A stretch of 64,000 nucleotides of DNA from Desulfovibrio sp. (GTDB taxonomy: Bacteria; Desulfobacterota; Desulfovibrionia; Desulfovibrionales; Desulfovibrionaceae). The translations under genes and the position numbers were made by a program. The stretch is from NCBI RefSeq assembly GCF_034006445.1, contig NZ_JAVESS010000001.1, positions 558,001-622,000 on the forward strand, written 5' to 3'. Shown one piece after another: positions 6,368 through 16,194 of this stretch (positions within the stretch are counted from its first letter, which is position 1; the number at the start of each line of letters is the position of its first letter). The notes below the pieces were generated by a model. It did not search any database. It was given only the letters and a program-made list of their open reading frames with translations, and had not been told where the DNA came from.

Positions 6368-8089
6368 ATGGCAGGCAAACGCGCCAGCGATTTTGTGCAG
6401 CAGCTGAATACGCAATTCGGGCAGCTCAAATCCGAGCGCGCGCCCTTTGACGAGATCTGGCGCAAAGTGGCTGTATTCGAATCCGAGCGCATGACGCTCT
6501 TTGACGGGCAGCTCGGCAACAATCCGGCCCAGGCCATGCGCCGCGACGTGCGGGACGTGGACAATACCTGCCGTCAGGCCATTACGGTGTTTTCTTCGGG
6601 CATGCTCTCCGGCGTGTCGCCGCCGTCCGACCAGTGGTTCACCCTGCGCATTGCCGACAAGTCCGGCGGGGACGAACTCAAGAAATACCGCCATGTGGCT
6701 AACTGGCTGGAGCAGATTGAAAACCTGTTCCTCAAGGACTTCACGGCTAAGAATTTCTACACGCAGCAGGTGAGCAGCTACAAGCACATCGGTCTGTACG
6801 GCATGCAGGCCATGCTGGTGGGTGAAAGTCCGCAGATGGGCACCTACTACCGTGACGTGCCCGTAGACGAAATTTACATCGCCAATGACTACGCGGGCCG
6901 CGTTAATGTGGTGTACCGCGAGATGTGCATAACCCTGCAGCAGGCTCTGGCAATGTTTGGCAAGGAAAACCTCTCTCCTTGCTTGCAGGCCCTGGCAGAA
7001 GACAGGAATGCCAACCCGCAGGAGCATGTGACCATTGTCCATGCCGTGATGGAGAAGGCCCCCGGCTACGAAAACATCATTGGCAACAATAAGCTGCCCT
7101 ATGCCAGCTATTACTTTGAACCGGGCGAGGACCATCTGATTTCAGAAGGAGGCTTTGACAGCCTGCCTTACATCGTCACCCGCGCCTATTCTGACGGACG
7201 CTCCCCGTATTCTATCAGCCCCGGAACCATCGCTCTGGCCGATGTGCTCATGATTAACGAGATCAAGCGCCTCATGCTTCAGGCCGGGCAACTCAGTGTG
7301 GCCCCGCCCATGCTTTTGCCGGACCGTGGCCTTGTGGGACGGCTCAATTATTCCTCCGGCGCCCTGAACACCTACCGCAAGGACGGCACCACAGACGTCA
7401 AGGACTTTCAGCCGCTGCAACTGGTGGGCGAGTTCAAGCTGAGCATGGAACTGATGCAGCAGGCGCAGAAGGACGTGAACGCCGCCTTTTTCGTTGACCT
7501 GTTCCTCATGATCCACAACCGCACTCAGCAGGGGCGGGGCACGCCCACTGCCATGGAAATTGAGCAGCTTGCCACGGAAAAATCTTTTCTGCTGGCTCCT
7601 ATCCTCATCAATCAGCAGCAGGAAAATTTCAATCGGCTGTTCGAGCGTGTCTTTGAGATCAAGAAGAAAGAGCATGGCGCAATCCCCGAGCCCCCAAAAG
7701 AACTGCTCAACGCTGACATCGAGATTGAATACATCTCGCCCCTGGTGCGCGCCCAGCAAGGCGTGAGGACGCAGCAGATGCTTCAGGGCCTGCAGGAGCT
7801 TGGCGGCATTGCCAAGCTTTACCCCGATGTCATGGACATTGTGGACAGCGACACCATCACGCGCCGCATCATTGAGAGCTGCGGCATACCGCAATCATGC
7901 ATCCGCACGGTTGAAGAAGTCATGGGGCTGCGCCAGCAGAAAATACAGGCCCAGGAGGCGGCTCAGAAAGAAATGCAGCAACAGCAGATGATGGCGGGCA
8001 TGATGCAGGGCTATGAAGGGCTTTCCAAGGCTCCTGAAGCTGGCAGCCCTGTGCAGTCAATCATGCAGCAAGCAGCTGGGGGCATGTAG
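6368..8089 (+). CDS. Portal / head-to-tail connector protein (T7 gp8-like)
   Basis: A 573-residue protein with the hallmarks of the podovirus head-to-tail connecting family: FEIWRKVA-like N-terminal region (APFDEIWRKVAVFESERMT), a GMLSGVSPPSDQWF segment at about 78-91, and a central region around residues 300-400 with GTPTAMEIEQLATEK. The C-terminal 40 residues are Gln/Met-rich, as in many connectors. Twelve copies would form the DNA channel at one capsid vertex, the docking point for terminase and then for the tail tube proteins. Full length with no disruption. Confidence 0.88.
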   Translation: MAGKRASDFVQQLNTQFGQLKSERAPFDEIWRKVAVFESERMTLFDGQLGNNPAQAMRRDVRDVDNTCRQAITVFSSGMLSGVSPPSDQWFTLRIADKSGGDELKKYRHVANWLEQIENLFLKDFTAKNFYTQQVSSYKHIGLYGMQAMLVGESPQMGTYYRDVPVDEIYIANDYAGRVNVVYREMCITLQQALAMFGKENLSPCLQALAEDRNANPQEHVTIVHAVMEKAPGYENIIGNNKLPYASYYFEPGEDHLISEGGFDSLPYIVTRAYSDGRSPYSISPGTIALADVLMINEIKRLMLQAGQLSVAPPMLLPDRGLVGRLNYSSGALNTYRKDGTTDVKDFQPLQLVGEFKLSMELMQQAQKDVNAAFFVDLFLMIHNRTQQGRGTPTAMEIEQLATEKSFLLAPILINQQQENFNRLFERVFEIKKKEHGAIPEPPKELLNADIEIEYISPLVRAQQGVRTQQMLQGLQELGGIAKLYPDVMDIVDSDTITRRIIESCGIPQSCIRTVEEVMGLRQQKIQAQEAAQKEMQQQQMMAGMMQGYEGLSKAPEAGSPVQSIMQQAAGGM

Positions 8090-8325
8090 TGAGTACTGAG
8101 CAGCGGGACTACCTCATGATGGCGTCACGCATTCGCGCTGCGCTGTCCACAGAGTCCGGGGCGATCCTGAAAGAATGGCTGCGACACGCCTGCTTTATGG
8201 ATACCCCCATGAACAACATGGAATGCGAATCACTGGCGCAGACACAGCGCATCGGCGCCAGGCGTGACCTCTTTATCGTGCTGGAACAAATTGAAAAGGA
8301 TGGAGCACATGTCACAAGTGACTGA
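8089..8325 (+). CDS. Bbp19-like small phage protein
   Basis: A 78-residue protein starting at a GTG (8089) that overlaps the connector stop by one base. Its layout, with EWLRHACFMDTP followed by TQRIGARRDLFIVLEQIE, matches the small Bbp19-type proteins found between connector and scaffold genes in Bordetella BPP-1-like podoviruses. Function in those phages is not known to me. The end overlaps the scaffold gene start. Confidence 0.55.
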   Translation: MSTEQRDYLMMASRIRAALSTESGAILKEWLRHACFMDTPMNNMECESLAQTQRIGARRDLFIVLEQIEKDGAHVTSD

Positions 8326-9142
8326 CGGGACACAGGCGGGTGCGGCACAGGCTGCCGCACCACTTAACGAGGCTTCCAATAATGGCGGGAGTATCCTTGC
8401 AGGCGATGGCGCTGGCGCAGCGGACAACAAGGACACGCTGCTCGGTAGTGCCACCCAGGGTGGTCAGGAAGGCACTGACGGCAAGGGTGCGGCTGATAAC
8501 GCTGGTGATCGTCAGGCCCAGCCTGGTGCATCCCAGCAGCAAACTGAGCCTTTGCAAGGACTTGCCCCGCTGCCGGATGATGCAAGCGACGACCAGCGCG
8601 CCGAATTTGACAAGAAGATGCGCGCCCTGGCTGGTGTTCCGCAGGACGCCAATGCCTATGGCGATTTCGGTTTTGGTGAAGAAGTCAAAATCGACACGGC
8701 CAGCGCGGATTACAAGTACTACACCGAACTTTTCCATGAAGCCGGACTCTCAAAGGCCCAGGCCAAGAAGCTGCTTGAAGGGCATCACAAGTTCGCCCTG
8801 GAGCAGGTGGAACACCATAAGCGTACGGAAAACGACACCATTGCCGAATACCGCGCTCAGGTGAAGCGGGATTTCGTCAAGGAATGTGGCGGCGAAGCTG
8901 CCTTCAAGGAGTTTAACGACACCGCCGTGCGCGGCTTCAAGGCATCAGCACAGGGGGCCGGGCTGACAGACAAGGACGTGAGCGGGCTTTTGTCCGTCAT
9001 GGGCGATGACCCGCGCTTTGTGAAGATATTCAATGCAATTGGCAAGATGCACCGCGAGGACGTGCTTATCACTGGCGCGGCTCCGCGAGCCCAGGAAAAA
9101 ACTTTTGATGACATGTTCTCGGGCATGTTCAAAGGAGCGTAA
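8309..9142 (+). CDS. Scaffolding / capsid assembly protein
   Basis: A 277-residue protein just before the major capsid gene. The N-terminal 80 residues are Gly/Ala/Gln-rich and disordered; the rest is highly charged and helical, with a repeated KRTENDTIAEYRAQVKRDF-type heptad pattern, as in T7 gp9-like scaffolds. The ATG at 8309 is chosen over 8300 because AAGGA (8296-8300) then sits eight bases away. Scaffolds line the prohead interior and leave during packaging. Assignment rests on composition and position. Confidence 0.7.
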   Translation: MSQVTDGTQAGAAQAAAPLNEASNNGGSILAGDGAGAADNKDTLLGSATQGGQEGTDGKGAADNAGDRQAQPGASQQQTEPLQGLAPLPDDASDDQRAEFDKKMRALAGVPQDANAYGDFGFGEEVKIDTASADYKYYTELFHEAGLSKAQAKKLLEGHHKFALEQVEHHKRTENDTIAEYRAQVKRDFVKECGGEAAFKEFNDTAVRGFKASAQGAGLTDKDVSGLLSVMGDDPRFVKIFNAIGKMHREDVLITGAAPRAQEKTFDDMFSGMFKGA

Positions 9143-9145
9143 GCT

Positions 9146-10105
9146 ATGCCTTTCGGTAATTCTCTCAACCAGCTTTCCATCGGGAAGGCCAAGACCTTTG
9201 TCAATCAGGTGGACAACATCACCGAAAATGCGCCGGTGGTGAAGGCCATGCCCTTTGTGGTCAGTTCTGACCAGCTTTGGGACGTGTCCAGCGAAATCAG
9301 GATGATTGGCAGCGGCATGAACAGCGTTGATCTCAACGCGCCCCTGCAGGAAATCCAAATCGCCGACGCACTCAAGCAGACCCAACTCAACATCTTTGGC
9401 GCGAAAATGTTCGTACCCGAAGATACCGCCAAGCTGGAAGGCGGCCCGGACAAGTATTTCGGCAAGAACCGCCAGGCCTTTGAGCGCCAGACGGGCATGG
9501 ATGTTGAGCGCAACTATATCTACAACGCCTTTCTGCCCTTTGCCCTGTCGCAGTACGCGGCGGGCAAAACCGACTGCGTGCAGAGCGCGGGCGGCACTGG
9601 CAACACCAACTACAGCCTGCTGGCTCTTCGCTTTGACGAAGTCAACATGTCCGGTCTGTATTCGCCCCTGTGCTTCAAGCGCGACACCTTCCTTGACATG
9701 CAGGCCATCAATGGCGGCAATCTCTACGAAAACCCCGACACCAACAGCAAATACTACAAGGCACTGGGTTACGGCATGCGCATGAAAACCTACATGGGCG
9801 TGCGTATGCAGAGCTACCGCAATATCGGGGCCATTGTGAACATCAACCTGGCCGCCCCCACGCCGCTCACCCGCATGATGGTGGAAAAGGTCCTGCTGTC
9901 GGCCCGTACTGGCGAAGCGGGAAAGACCATTCTTATCTGCCATCCCAAGGTCAAGCTGCAGTTGGCAGAAATCGGCAAGACCGAGTTTGTCCAGTCCGCC
10001 TACAGCGACAAGAACCCCGACTTCCGTGTGGATACCTGGAGCGGCGTGCCCATCATCACTTCGTACAACTTCGTGGATGGCGCTGAATCCGCCATCAGCC
10101 TGTAG
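9146..10105 (+). CDS. Major capsid protein
   Basis: A 319-residue protein directly after the scaffold gene with an AAAGGAG Shine-Dalgarno. It has the size and layout of podovirus coat proteins: an N-terminal arm, a central region with KYYKALGYGMRMKTYMGVR, and a C-terminal domain ending DTWSGVPIITSYNFVDG, a phrase typical of phage coat proteins that interact with neighbouring subunits. It should assemble the icosahedral shell in an HK97-like fold. No divergence or truncation is seen. Confidence 0.82.
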   Translation: MPFGNSLNQLSIGKAKTFVNQVDNITENAPVVKAMPFVVSSDQLWDVSSEIRMIGSGMNSVDLNAPLQEIQIADALKQTQLNIFGAKMFVPEDTAKLEGGPDKYFGKNRQAFERQTGMDVERNYIYNAFLPFALSQYAAGKTDCVQSAGGTGNTNYSLLALRFDEVNMSGLYSPLCFKRDTFLDMQAINGGNLYENPDTNSKYYKALGYGMRMKTYMGVRMQSYRNIGAIVNINLAAPTPLTRMMVEKVLLSARTGEAGKTILICHPKVKLQLAEIGKTEFVQSAYSDKNPDFRVDTWSGVPIITSYNFVDGAESAISL

Positions 10106-10113
10106 GAGGCAGC

Positions 10114-10548
10114 ATGTATAACGTCAACCTTCGCCCTTACGGCGAATACTTTGCACAGGCGCAGGCCATCACCACCACGCCCACCGTGGGCAACCAGGCC
10201 AGCAATAACCCCACGCGCCTTGACGCCGCCCAGGGTGGCACGGCCATTCGCGTGGCAACTCCCAAGGGCTCCGGCAGCCTGACTGTGGCCAGCGCTGCCA
10301 CGATCACCCTGACCGTGTTGGGAGCCAAAACGGAAGCAGGCACGCCTGTTACCCTGGGCACTGCCGTTTACACCAACGATACCGGAGCGGCCAAGGTCTT
10401 TGGCCCTGACGCCGTGGTGTGTGACTTCGTCCTGCCTGAAGCCACGTTCAAGTATCCCTTTATCAAGGCACAGATCAGCGGGTCCGCCGCGCCCACGGGC
10501 AGTGTGGACATTTTCCCGCAGTACATCAGCCAGCCCCGGCGCGGCTAG
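10114..10548 (+). CDS. Putative capsid decoration or minor head protein
   Basis: A 144-residue, Thr/Ala/Gly/Val-rich protein that is predicted to be mainly beta-strand (repeated TITLTVLGAK, TPVTLGTAVY-type strands) without hydrophobic membrane spans. A strong AGGAGG precedes the ATG. Proteins with this composition directly behind a coat gene commonly decorate or cement the capsid. No motif proves this, so the role is inferred from position and composition. Confidence 0.5.
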   Translation: MYNVNLRPYGEYFAQAQAITTTPTVGNQASNNPTRLDAAQGGTAIRVATPKGSGSLTVASAATITLTVLGAKTEAGTPVTLGTAVYTNDTGAAKVFGPDAVVCDFVLPEATFKYPFIKAQISGSAAPTGSVDIFPQYISQPRRG

Positions 10549-10557
10549 GAGTTAATA

Positions 10558-10863
10558 ATGGCACGAGCAATCAAACCCTTTGCGGTTATCAGTGCTTCTG
10601 GATCCATGCTTTTCATGGAGGGGCAGGAGGTGCCGGAGCATATCGCAGAACAGTACCCGGAGCACATCGAGGGCACGGCGACTCTCCCCTCTCCTACCGT
10701 GCATAACCCGAACCTCAAGGCCAAGATGACCAAGGCAGAAGTGGGCAAGATGTCCGAAGACAACCTTGTGCAGTGGCTGCGCCAGTTCCACCCGGCCAGC
10801 GTGCCTGCTGACGCGATGGAAAAGAAGGAACTGGTAGAACTCGTACTTTCCCTTAACAGCTAG
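10558..10863 (+). CDS. Small hypothetical phage structural-module protein
   Basis: A 101-residue protein. The N-terminal part is strand-rich; the C-terminal 45 residues have a helix-extended-loop-helix look (MTKAEVGKMSEDNLVQWL, then ADAMEKKELVELVLSL), reminiscent of small HeH/SAP-type modules that bind DNA or structural partners in phages. It has an AGGAG Shine-Dalgarno and lies between decoration and tail tube genes. Function not known. Confidence 0.5.
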   Translation: MARAIKPFAVISASGSMLFMEGQEVPEHIAEQYPEHIEGTATLPSPTVHNPNLKAKMTKAEVGKMSEDNLVQWLRQFHPASVPADAMEKKELVELVLSLNS

Positions 10864-10874
10864 TGGGGGCCGTC

Positions 10875-11492
10875 ATGGATCAGGGGCGCACAGGCATCAT
10901 CAATCAGGCTTTGCTCTACATGGGGCAGGACACCATTCTTGACCCGGAAGGAGAGAGCAAGAATGCCAAGCTGTGCGCTGCCGTCTATGACGAAACCCTT
11001 GCGGAAGTGCTGAGCGGCCACCCGTGGTCATTCGCGGTCATGGCCGCTCGCCTCCAGCAACTGGAAGAAACGCCTCGGGACATCAGGTTTTCTTATGCCT
11101 ACCAGTTGCCGGAAGACTGCGGGCGCATCCTGTCAGTGGAAACCACGCAGTTGCAGTCACTGTGGGGTGAAAATGCTGCCAGCAACACACAGCCCGTTGC
11201 TGAATACATGGTGCAGGGGAAAAGCCTCGTATCCAACCATCAGGGGCTACAGATAGTGTATGTCCGCACCAGCGTGCGGCCCCATGAAATGACGCCTCAG
11301 TTCAAAAATTACTTTTCGGCCATGATCGCCAACCGACTGCACTTCAAGATTAACGGATCAACTCAGGGCGAGCAGGCCATGTACAAGCGTGCCATGTCCC
11401 TGCGCATCGAAGCCATGCACACGGACAGCGAGCAGACGGACACCATGCCCGTAAATAGGCCCAACTCTTTTGTAAATGCCAGGCTGTTCTGA
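10875..11492 (+). CDS. Tail tubular protein A (T7 gp11-like gatekeeper)
   Basis: A 205-residue protein. The family pattern is visible: INQALLYMGQDTILDPEG near the start, then A..YDETL.EVL..HPWSFA (about 35-55) and a YAYQLPEDCGRIL segment, as in T7 gp11 and related gatekeepers. The ATG at 10875 is preferred over the GTG at 10863 because AGTGGGGG (10862-10869) then has correct spacing. The dodecameric ring attaches below the connector and seals the packaged head. It is followed by the tail tubular protein B-like gene with a 1-base overlap. Confidence 0.85.
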   Translation: MDQGRTGIINQALLYMGQDTILDPEGESKNAKLCAAVYDETLAEVLSGHPWSFAVMAARLQQLEETPRDIRFSYAYQLPEDCGRILSVETTQLQSLWGENAASNTQPVAEYMVQGKSLVSNHQGLQIVYVRTSVRPHEMTPQFKNYFSAMIANRLHFKINGSTQGEQAMYKRAMSLRIEAMHTDSEQTDTMPVNRPNSFVNARLF

Positions 11493-13297
11493 TGAAGATT
11501 TACCCTGACGTACATTCCTTTGTAGGCGGACTACTCACAGCAAAGCTTGAGGGCCGCGTGGATTACTCCAAGTATGGCGTGGGCTGTCGCGTGCTGGAGA
11601 ATTTCATTGTCACGCCCACGGGCGGCATCTACAAGCGGCCCGGCCTGCGTTTTGTGTCCAAGGCCAAAGCAAACGGCTGCAGGCTCATACCGTTCGACTT
11701 CAACGGCACGGACTCGCAAAGTTACGTTCTCGAAATAGGCGATGGGTACATTCGTTTTTTCACGCGCGGGGGCCAGCTGATGAGCGGGAACGCCCCCATG
11801 GAACTGGCGGTCGGTGCGCTTAATGGCGTGGATGTAACAAAGCTGCGCTATGTGCAGTCTGCTGACGTGATCTATTTTGCCCACCCGGATATGCAGCCCT
11901 GGCGGCTTGAACGCCTGAGCGCGACCAGTTGGGCCTATCAAGGGCTTTCATTCATCACCAACAGCACGGAACCGCTCCCCTTTGCGGCGGGAAATTATCC
12001 TTCACTGGTCAGGATTTACGAAGACAGACTGGTGTATGCTGGTACGCCCAAACAACCTCTGAACATCTGGATGTCAAAGATGGCAGATTTCACCAACTTC
12101 AACATTAATACACAGTCTGACCAGACCAAAGAGCCTCTGGCCGAAGATGCTATCTTTCTCAGAATCAACGGCTCACGTGTGAACCCCATCAAGTGGATGC
12201 TCGACATGGAGCAGCTGGTTGTGGGCACCAATGCTTCAGAGATTCGCATTCAGGGCTCCGACATTGACAGCCCGCTGACTCCAAGCACGACCGGACACAA
12301 GCGTCAGTCAAGCTATGGCAGCTGCGACGTGCAGGCTATTCTGCTTGGCAGTTCGGCCATGTTCGTGAGCCGCACCGGAACCAACGTATACACCCTTGAC
12401 TATCAGGATTTTGGCTACCGCTTCAAGGCGGCCCCCCTCAACCTGCTTTGTCCCGAAGCCACCAGCCCCGACGTGGTAGAAATGCACAGCATGAGCGAAC
12501 CGGAACCGATTGCCTGGTGCATCCTTTCGGACGGTACGTTCTCCGGCTGCACCTATATTCGGGACCAGCAGATTTTTGCCTGGCACAAGCACCGCACGCA
12601 AGGAAAGGTCAAGTCTGGCGCCATCATTCCATACATTGAAGGTGATCAGTTCTGGGTGGCCGTTGAGCGCAATGGGGAAACCTTCATCGAATACCTTGAA
12701 ACGCCCTTTGATGTGTATGCCGAGGACGCCACCTACAGCGTGTTTATGGACGCCATGCTGACCGGCACCACGGATGAGACGGGCATCATCAAAGGTATGC
12801 CCTATCTGGCCGGGCGTAGCGTGCAGGTCATGCAGGACGGCTCATACCTTGGGGAGCTTGAGGTGGATGCCAACGGCAGTGTGCAGGACATTAAAATACG
12901 CAAGAACGCGTACGTGGCTGCTGGCCTTGGCTACACGGCAGAAGTACAGCCAATGCGTATCAACTATCCATTGAAGAACGGCCAGGGCGTGAATTTCAAG
13001 AAGCGCATTGTGTCGGTGATGCTTCGGGTATTGGGTTCCATCAAGGGCGACATCCGCACCGAATATGAGCAGCCGATACCAGCATTGAACAGGCCCGGCG
13101 AGTATGGCCAGTGGCAGGAAATACTGGCCTTCAGCGATGGTGCTATTGGCGGCAAGCCTCCGCCCTGCCTGACCAAGACCATAGAGGTTTCCCTTTCCGG
13201 CAACACTACGTTTGACGGGCTGATTCGCGTACGGCAGGGCCTGCCCTTTCCATTGTTCATAACCTCTATCGCCTTTGGCATAGAGCAAGGCGGGTAA
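11492..13297 (+). CDS. Tail tubular protein B-like (T7 gp12-type) tail tip protein
   Basis: A 601-residue beta-rich protein. The N-terminus has the common pattern YSKYGVGCRVLENFIVTP and GGIYKRPGLRFV (about 24-55), typical of podovirus tail nozzle proteins. Several DxxxxVRIYEDRLVYAGTP-like strand segments follow. Six copies would form the nozzle through which DNA leaves. It lies immediately downstream of the gatekeeper gene and before the internal virion proteins, exactly the T7 order. Confidence 0.82.
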   Translation: MKIYPDVHSFVGGLLTAKLEGRVDYSKYGVGCRVLENFIVTPTGGIYKRPGLRFVSKAKANGCRLIPFDFNGTDSQSYVLEIGDGYIRFFTRGGQLMSGNAPMELAVGALNGVDVTKLRYVQSADVIYFAHPDMQPWRLERLSATSWAYQGLSFITNSTEPLPFAAGNYPSLVRIYEDRLVYAGTPKQPLNIWMSKMADFTNFNINTQSDQTKEPLAEDAIFLRINGSRVNPIKWMLDMEQLVVGTNASEIRIQGSDIDSPLTPSTTGHKRQSSYGSCDVQAILLGSSAMFVSRTGTNVYTLDYQDFGYRFKAAPLNLLCPEATSPDVVEMHSMSEPEPIAWCILSDGTFSGCTYIRDQQIFAWHKHRTQGKVKSGAIIPYIEGDQFWVAVERNGETFIEYLETPFDVYAEDATYSVFMDAMLTGTTDETGIIKGMPYLAGRSVQVMQDGSYLGELEVDANGSVQDIKIRKNAYVAAGLGYTAEVQPMRINYPLKNGQGVNFKKRIVSVMLRVLGSIKGDIRTEYEQPIPALNRPGEYGQWQEILAFSDGAIGGKPPPCLTKTIEVSLSGNTTFDGLIRVRQGLPFPLFITSIAFGIEQGG

Positions 13298-13301
13298 AAA
13301 C

Positions 13302-13949
13302 ATGGGCGGCATGGGAGAAATGATCGCTTCGCCGAAGGCACAGTACGGCATGATGGGGCTCGCCACCGGGCTAAGTGCCGGCAGTTCCATGGCCAACGCC
13401 CAGTACAACGCTGCGGCCATGCGCATGCAGGCGGATGCGCTCGACGAACAGACCAAACTCACGGGCTACCTCATCCGCAAGCAGTACGAGAGCGATTACC
13501 GCACATTGGTGGAAAAGCAGGAACAGCAGCAGAGCATGAACCGGGTTGTCGCCATGAAGAACGGCATTACTGGCGCGTCGGGCACAGCTGTCTTGAGCGC
13601 GCATGCTGCTAAGAGCCAACAGAATTTGGAGCAGCTTTACTATAACGCGGCCATGAAGACAGGCACGACGAGCCTGCAAAACAGTGCTCGTGCCTCTGGC
13701 CTGCGCGAAAAGGCCAATCAGTATGACTGGCAGGCCACCAGTTCAGCCGTGGCCGGGATTGTGGGCTTTGGCGCTGGCGTGCTGTCACTGGAGTCTAAAT
13801 ATGGGCTTAAGGCTGAAAGCCCGGTGGACAGTGTAATGAGCGAAGAAAAAATCCGTAGTGAATTTTATGGCAGCAGTAGCGCGAACAGCATGAGCAGCAA
13901 TGACTTTGGCACGTTCAGTATGTCCAGCCTTCCTTCCCTTAAGTCGTGA
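13302..13949 (+). CDS. Internal virion protein (T7 gp14-like)
   Basis: A 215-residue protein rich in Met, Ala, Gln and Ser. The N-terminal 40 residues are Gly/Ala/Met-rich and could insert into membrane; the middle is a long helix (MRMQADALDEQTKLTGYLIR ...), followed by a hydrophobic VAGIVGFGAGVLSL segment (about 150-165). In T7-like phages the gp14 equivalent is ejected first and forms a pore in the outer membrane. Order (gp14, gp15, gp16 equivalents) supports the call, sequence similarity is by pattern only. Confidence 0.65.
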   Translation: MGGMGEMIASPKAQYGMMGLATGLSAGSSMANAQYNAAAMRMQADALDEQTKLTGYLIRKQYESDYRTLVEKQEQQQSMNRVVAMKNGITGASGTAVLSAHAAKSQQNLEQLYYNAAMKTGTTSLQNSARASGLREKANQYDWQATSSAVAGIVGFGAGVLSLESKYGLKAESPVDSVMSEEKIRSEFYGSSSANSMSSNDFGTFSMSSLPSLKS

Positions 13950-13959
13950 GGTGTAGCAC

Positions 13960-16194
13960 ATGGCACTCAGAATAGAAGGCCCAGGCGATGTTCGGGGCGT
14001 TGACGCAACAGGATTCGCCCCATCTGGCGGTGGCAGCGGCGCGTACGCCCCCACCTGGAGCGTTGGCGACCCTGTTGCGGTAGCCATGGCTGGCCTGCAA
14101 AAGGCCTCTGAGCGGTTCGCTGATACCTACGATGATGTGCAGGTAAGCGGCTTCGTCATGCGGCAAAAGAAAAGGCTTGATGACCTCTATGACAACCCGG
14201 ATACGGGCCTTTTTGCCACCCGGAAAGGCGATGCCGCAAAGGGTATGTACCAAGAGAGCAAAGACACTTTCAAGACCATATGGGATGAAGACGCCAAACA
14301 GCAACTTTCTGAACGCCAACTGCAGCTTGCGTCAAAGCCCATGACGGCCATGTTTCTGGATTACGCTCACCGAGTGGGCAGCCATGAAACAACGCAGCTC
14401 ATGAATGCGCAGGTTGAACGGGCAGAAAACACCATATCAACGGCAAGAGATCTCGTAGCCTCCGGTAGGGTTGACATGGACACGCTAGGTGCGGCCCTGG
14501 CGAATATTAAAATAGCCACTGCGGCCCAAGGCAGGATGTTGGGATGGGATACCGACACGGTTTCCAGAAAACAAAAGGAAGCTTTTGGCAGCGCTATTAT
14601 CAAGGGGTCTGCGGCCATCGCTGCCACAAACCCGTCTATGGCCATCGGTGTTTTGAACGAATATCGCGGATATCTTTCAGACGCAGATTATCAGGCATCG
14701 CTTGGCGTTCTGGATGAGAAGGCAAGGGAGTTCAAAAAGCAGCACTATCTTGAGCTCGTTGCAAGCGGTCAAAAGGATGAAGCAGATAGTTTTTTGCGCA
14801 ACAATGCGCCGCAAGGGATGGCCTTTACTGGTAATACCATTGCTGAAGCTTTTCACAACCCGCTGAATATAAAACAGGCTGGTGCAAACAGTGGTACACG
14901 AGCCGATTATCGCCAGTTTAATGATGATGCCGAGGGTTATCTTGCAGCAGGTGCGCAGCTTCGGCTTTATCAAAACAGGGATGGTTTAACGACTCCGCGC
15001 CAGTTTATAAGCAAATGGGCCCAGGCTTATGAAAACAATCTTGTGAAGTACTTCCAAACCGTTTCCAAGGCCACTGGGCTTGATCTGGATAAGCCCCTGG
15101 ATCTGAACGAGCAAAAGAATCTCGCCCTGCTCATGAAGGGGATGTCCATGGCGGAGTCGCCCGTTGGGAAAAAGTATTCCGCATCAGACATTGAAAGCAT
15201 GCTGCAAAGTAAAGGAACTCAGCGACAATACACCAAGCCTGATGTCGGGGTAGAATCAACCGCTAATTACAAGCCCGGAACGGGTATGCTCAAACCATCT
15301 GAAGTCATGACCCTGCTCAAGCACGGCAAGGAAATGTTCGGAAGGCAGCAAGAAGACGCCGCTTTCAAGTTTGTTGCGGATATGCCCCAGGCAAAGGCGT
15401 TGGAAATGCTGGCCTCGCCAAGCGGGCAGATGAGGCTCGGCATTGATGCCAAGCAAGCCGCCGAAGTTTCCAACATGCTGAACACGCATTGGGCGCATAA
15501 GAACGCGGCTGAAAGGCGCGCCCGCGACGACTATGACCGCGATGCTCTCACAGGGGCAGTAAACTTGGGCCTCGGGCTTGGCGGCCAGGCAGACCCTGAC
15601 GCAGCATACAGAACGATTAGGGATGACCCCAACATCGACGGGAAGACGAAACTGGATTTTCTCAAGGCCCTGCAAAACGGAACCCTGGACACTGACGATC
15701 CCGGCTTTGTCGTGGACATCAAAAAAAGAATCGCCAGCGGCCAGCCCGTCACAGAGGCTGATATTGCCAGAGGCGTGGCCGCCGGAAAAGTGTCGTTTGC
15801 GACCAAGGAAAAACTGATCAAACTTCGGGAAAATGTCCAGGGGCCGCAGGGCGCAGCTATCAAATACGCATTCAATGCCCTTGATGGCGCATTCAAAAAA
15901 TCCATGCTCGCCGATGGCACGCCAGAACAGGCCCTCGCCCACTTTGCCGCGCAGCGCGAGCTGCAAGACGCCATCGAGCAGGCGCAGGCCAAGGGGAATG
16001 TGCTCGACCTGCTGAACCCGCAGTCAAAGAATTACATCCTACCCGGAATCATGCAGCGGCATCAACTCACGATGGCTGACCAGGTTTCGGCCATCAGGAA
16101 CAAGATGTCGGCGCAGCCGGTGGGGGCAAAGCGGGCTGCGAATGAAGATATCTCTACCAATTTGAAGCGTTCACCTATGGGGGGTGAAGAATGA
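13960..16194 (+). CDS. Internal virion protein with muramidase-like domain (T7 gp15 position)
   Basis: A 744-residue ejection protein. Residues about 285-375 contain a lysozyme-fold segment: FHNPLNIKQAG, then a Phe/Asp pair, GYLAAGAQLRLYQNRDGLTT and ISKWAQAYENN, closely following the NPGNIR ... GxRALxxLLxxY ... ISxWAPxxEN pattern of phage virion transglycosylase-like proteins. The rest is helical. Such proteins enter the periplasm with the DNA and locally open peptidoglycan. The ATG at 13960 follows a GTGAGGTG stretch; the end overlaps the next gene by four bases. T7 carries this activity on gp16, so the domain placement differs. Confidence 0.7.
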   Translation: MALRIEGPGDVRGVDATGFAPSGGGSGAYAPTWSVGDPVAVAMAGLQKASERFADTYDDVQVSGFVMRQKKRLDDLYDNPDTGLFATRKGDAAKGMYQESKDTFKTIWDEDAKQQLSERQLQLASKPMTAMFLDYAHRVGSHETTQLMNAQVERAENTISTARDLVASGRVDMDTLGAALANIKIATAAQGRMLGWDTDTVSRKQKEAFGSAIIKGSAAIAATNPSMAIGVLNEYRGYLSDADYQASLGVLDEKAREFKKQHYLELVASGQKDEADSFLRNNAPQGMAFTGNTIAEAFHNPLNIKQAGANSGTRADYRQFNDDAEGYLAAGAQLRLYQNRDGLTTPRQFISKWAQAYENNLVKYFQTVSKATGLDLDKPLDLNEQKNLALLMKGMSMAESPVGKKYSASDIESMLQSKGTQRQYTKPDVGVESTANYKPGTGMLKPSEVMTLLKHGKEMFGRQQEDAAFKFVADMPQAKALEMLASPSGQMRLGIDAKQAAEVSNMLNTHWAHKNAAERRARDDYDRDALTGAVNLGLGLGGQADPDAAYRTIRDDPNIDGKTKLDFLKALQNGTLDTDDPGFVVDIKKRIASGQPVTEADIARGVAAGKVSFATKEKLIKLRENVQGPQGAAIKYAFNALDGAFKKSMLADGTPEQALAHFAAQRELQDAIEQAQAKGNVLDLLNPQSKNYILPGIMQRHQLTMADQVSAIRNKMSAQPVGAKRAANEDISTNLKRSPMGGEE

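Noticed and set aside
5765..7135. 456-codon minus-strand frame over the connector gene
   Set aside because: Opposite a well-supported structural gene, with composition typical of a shadow frame.
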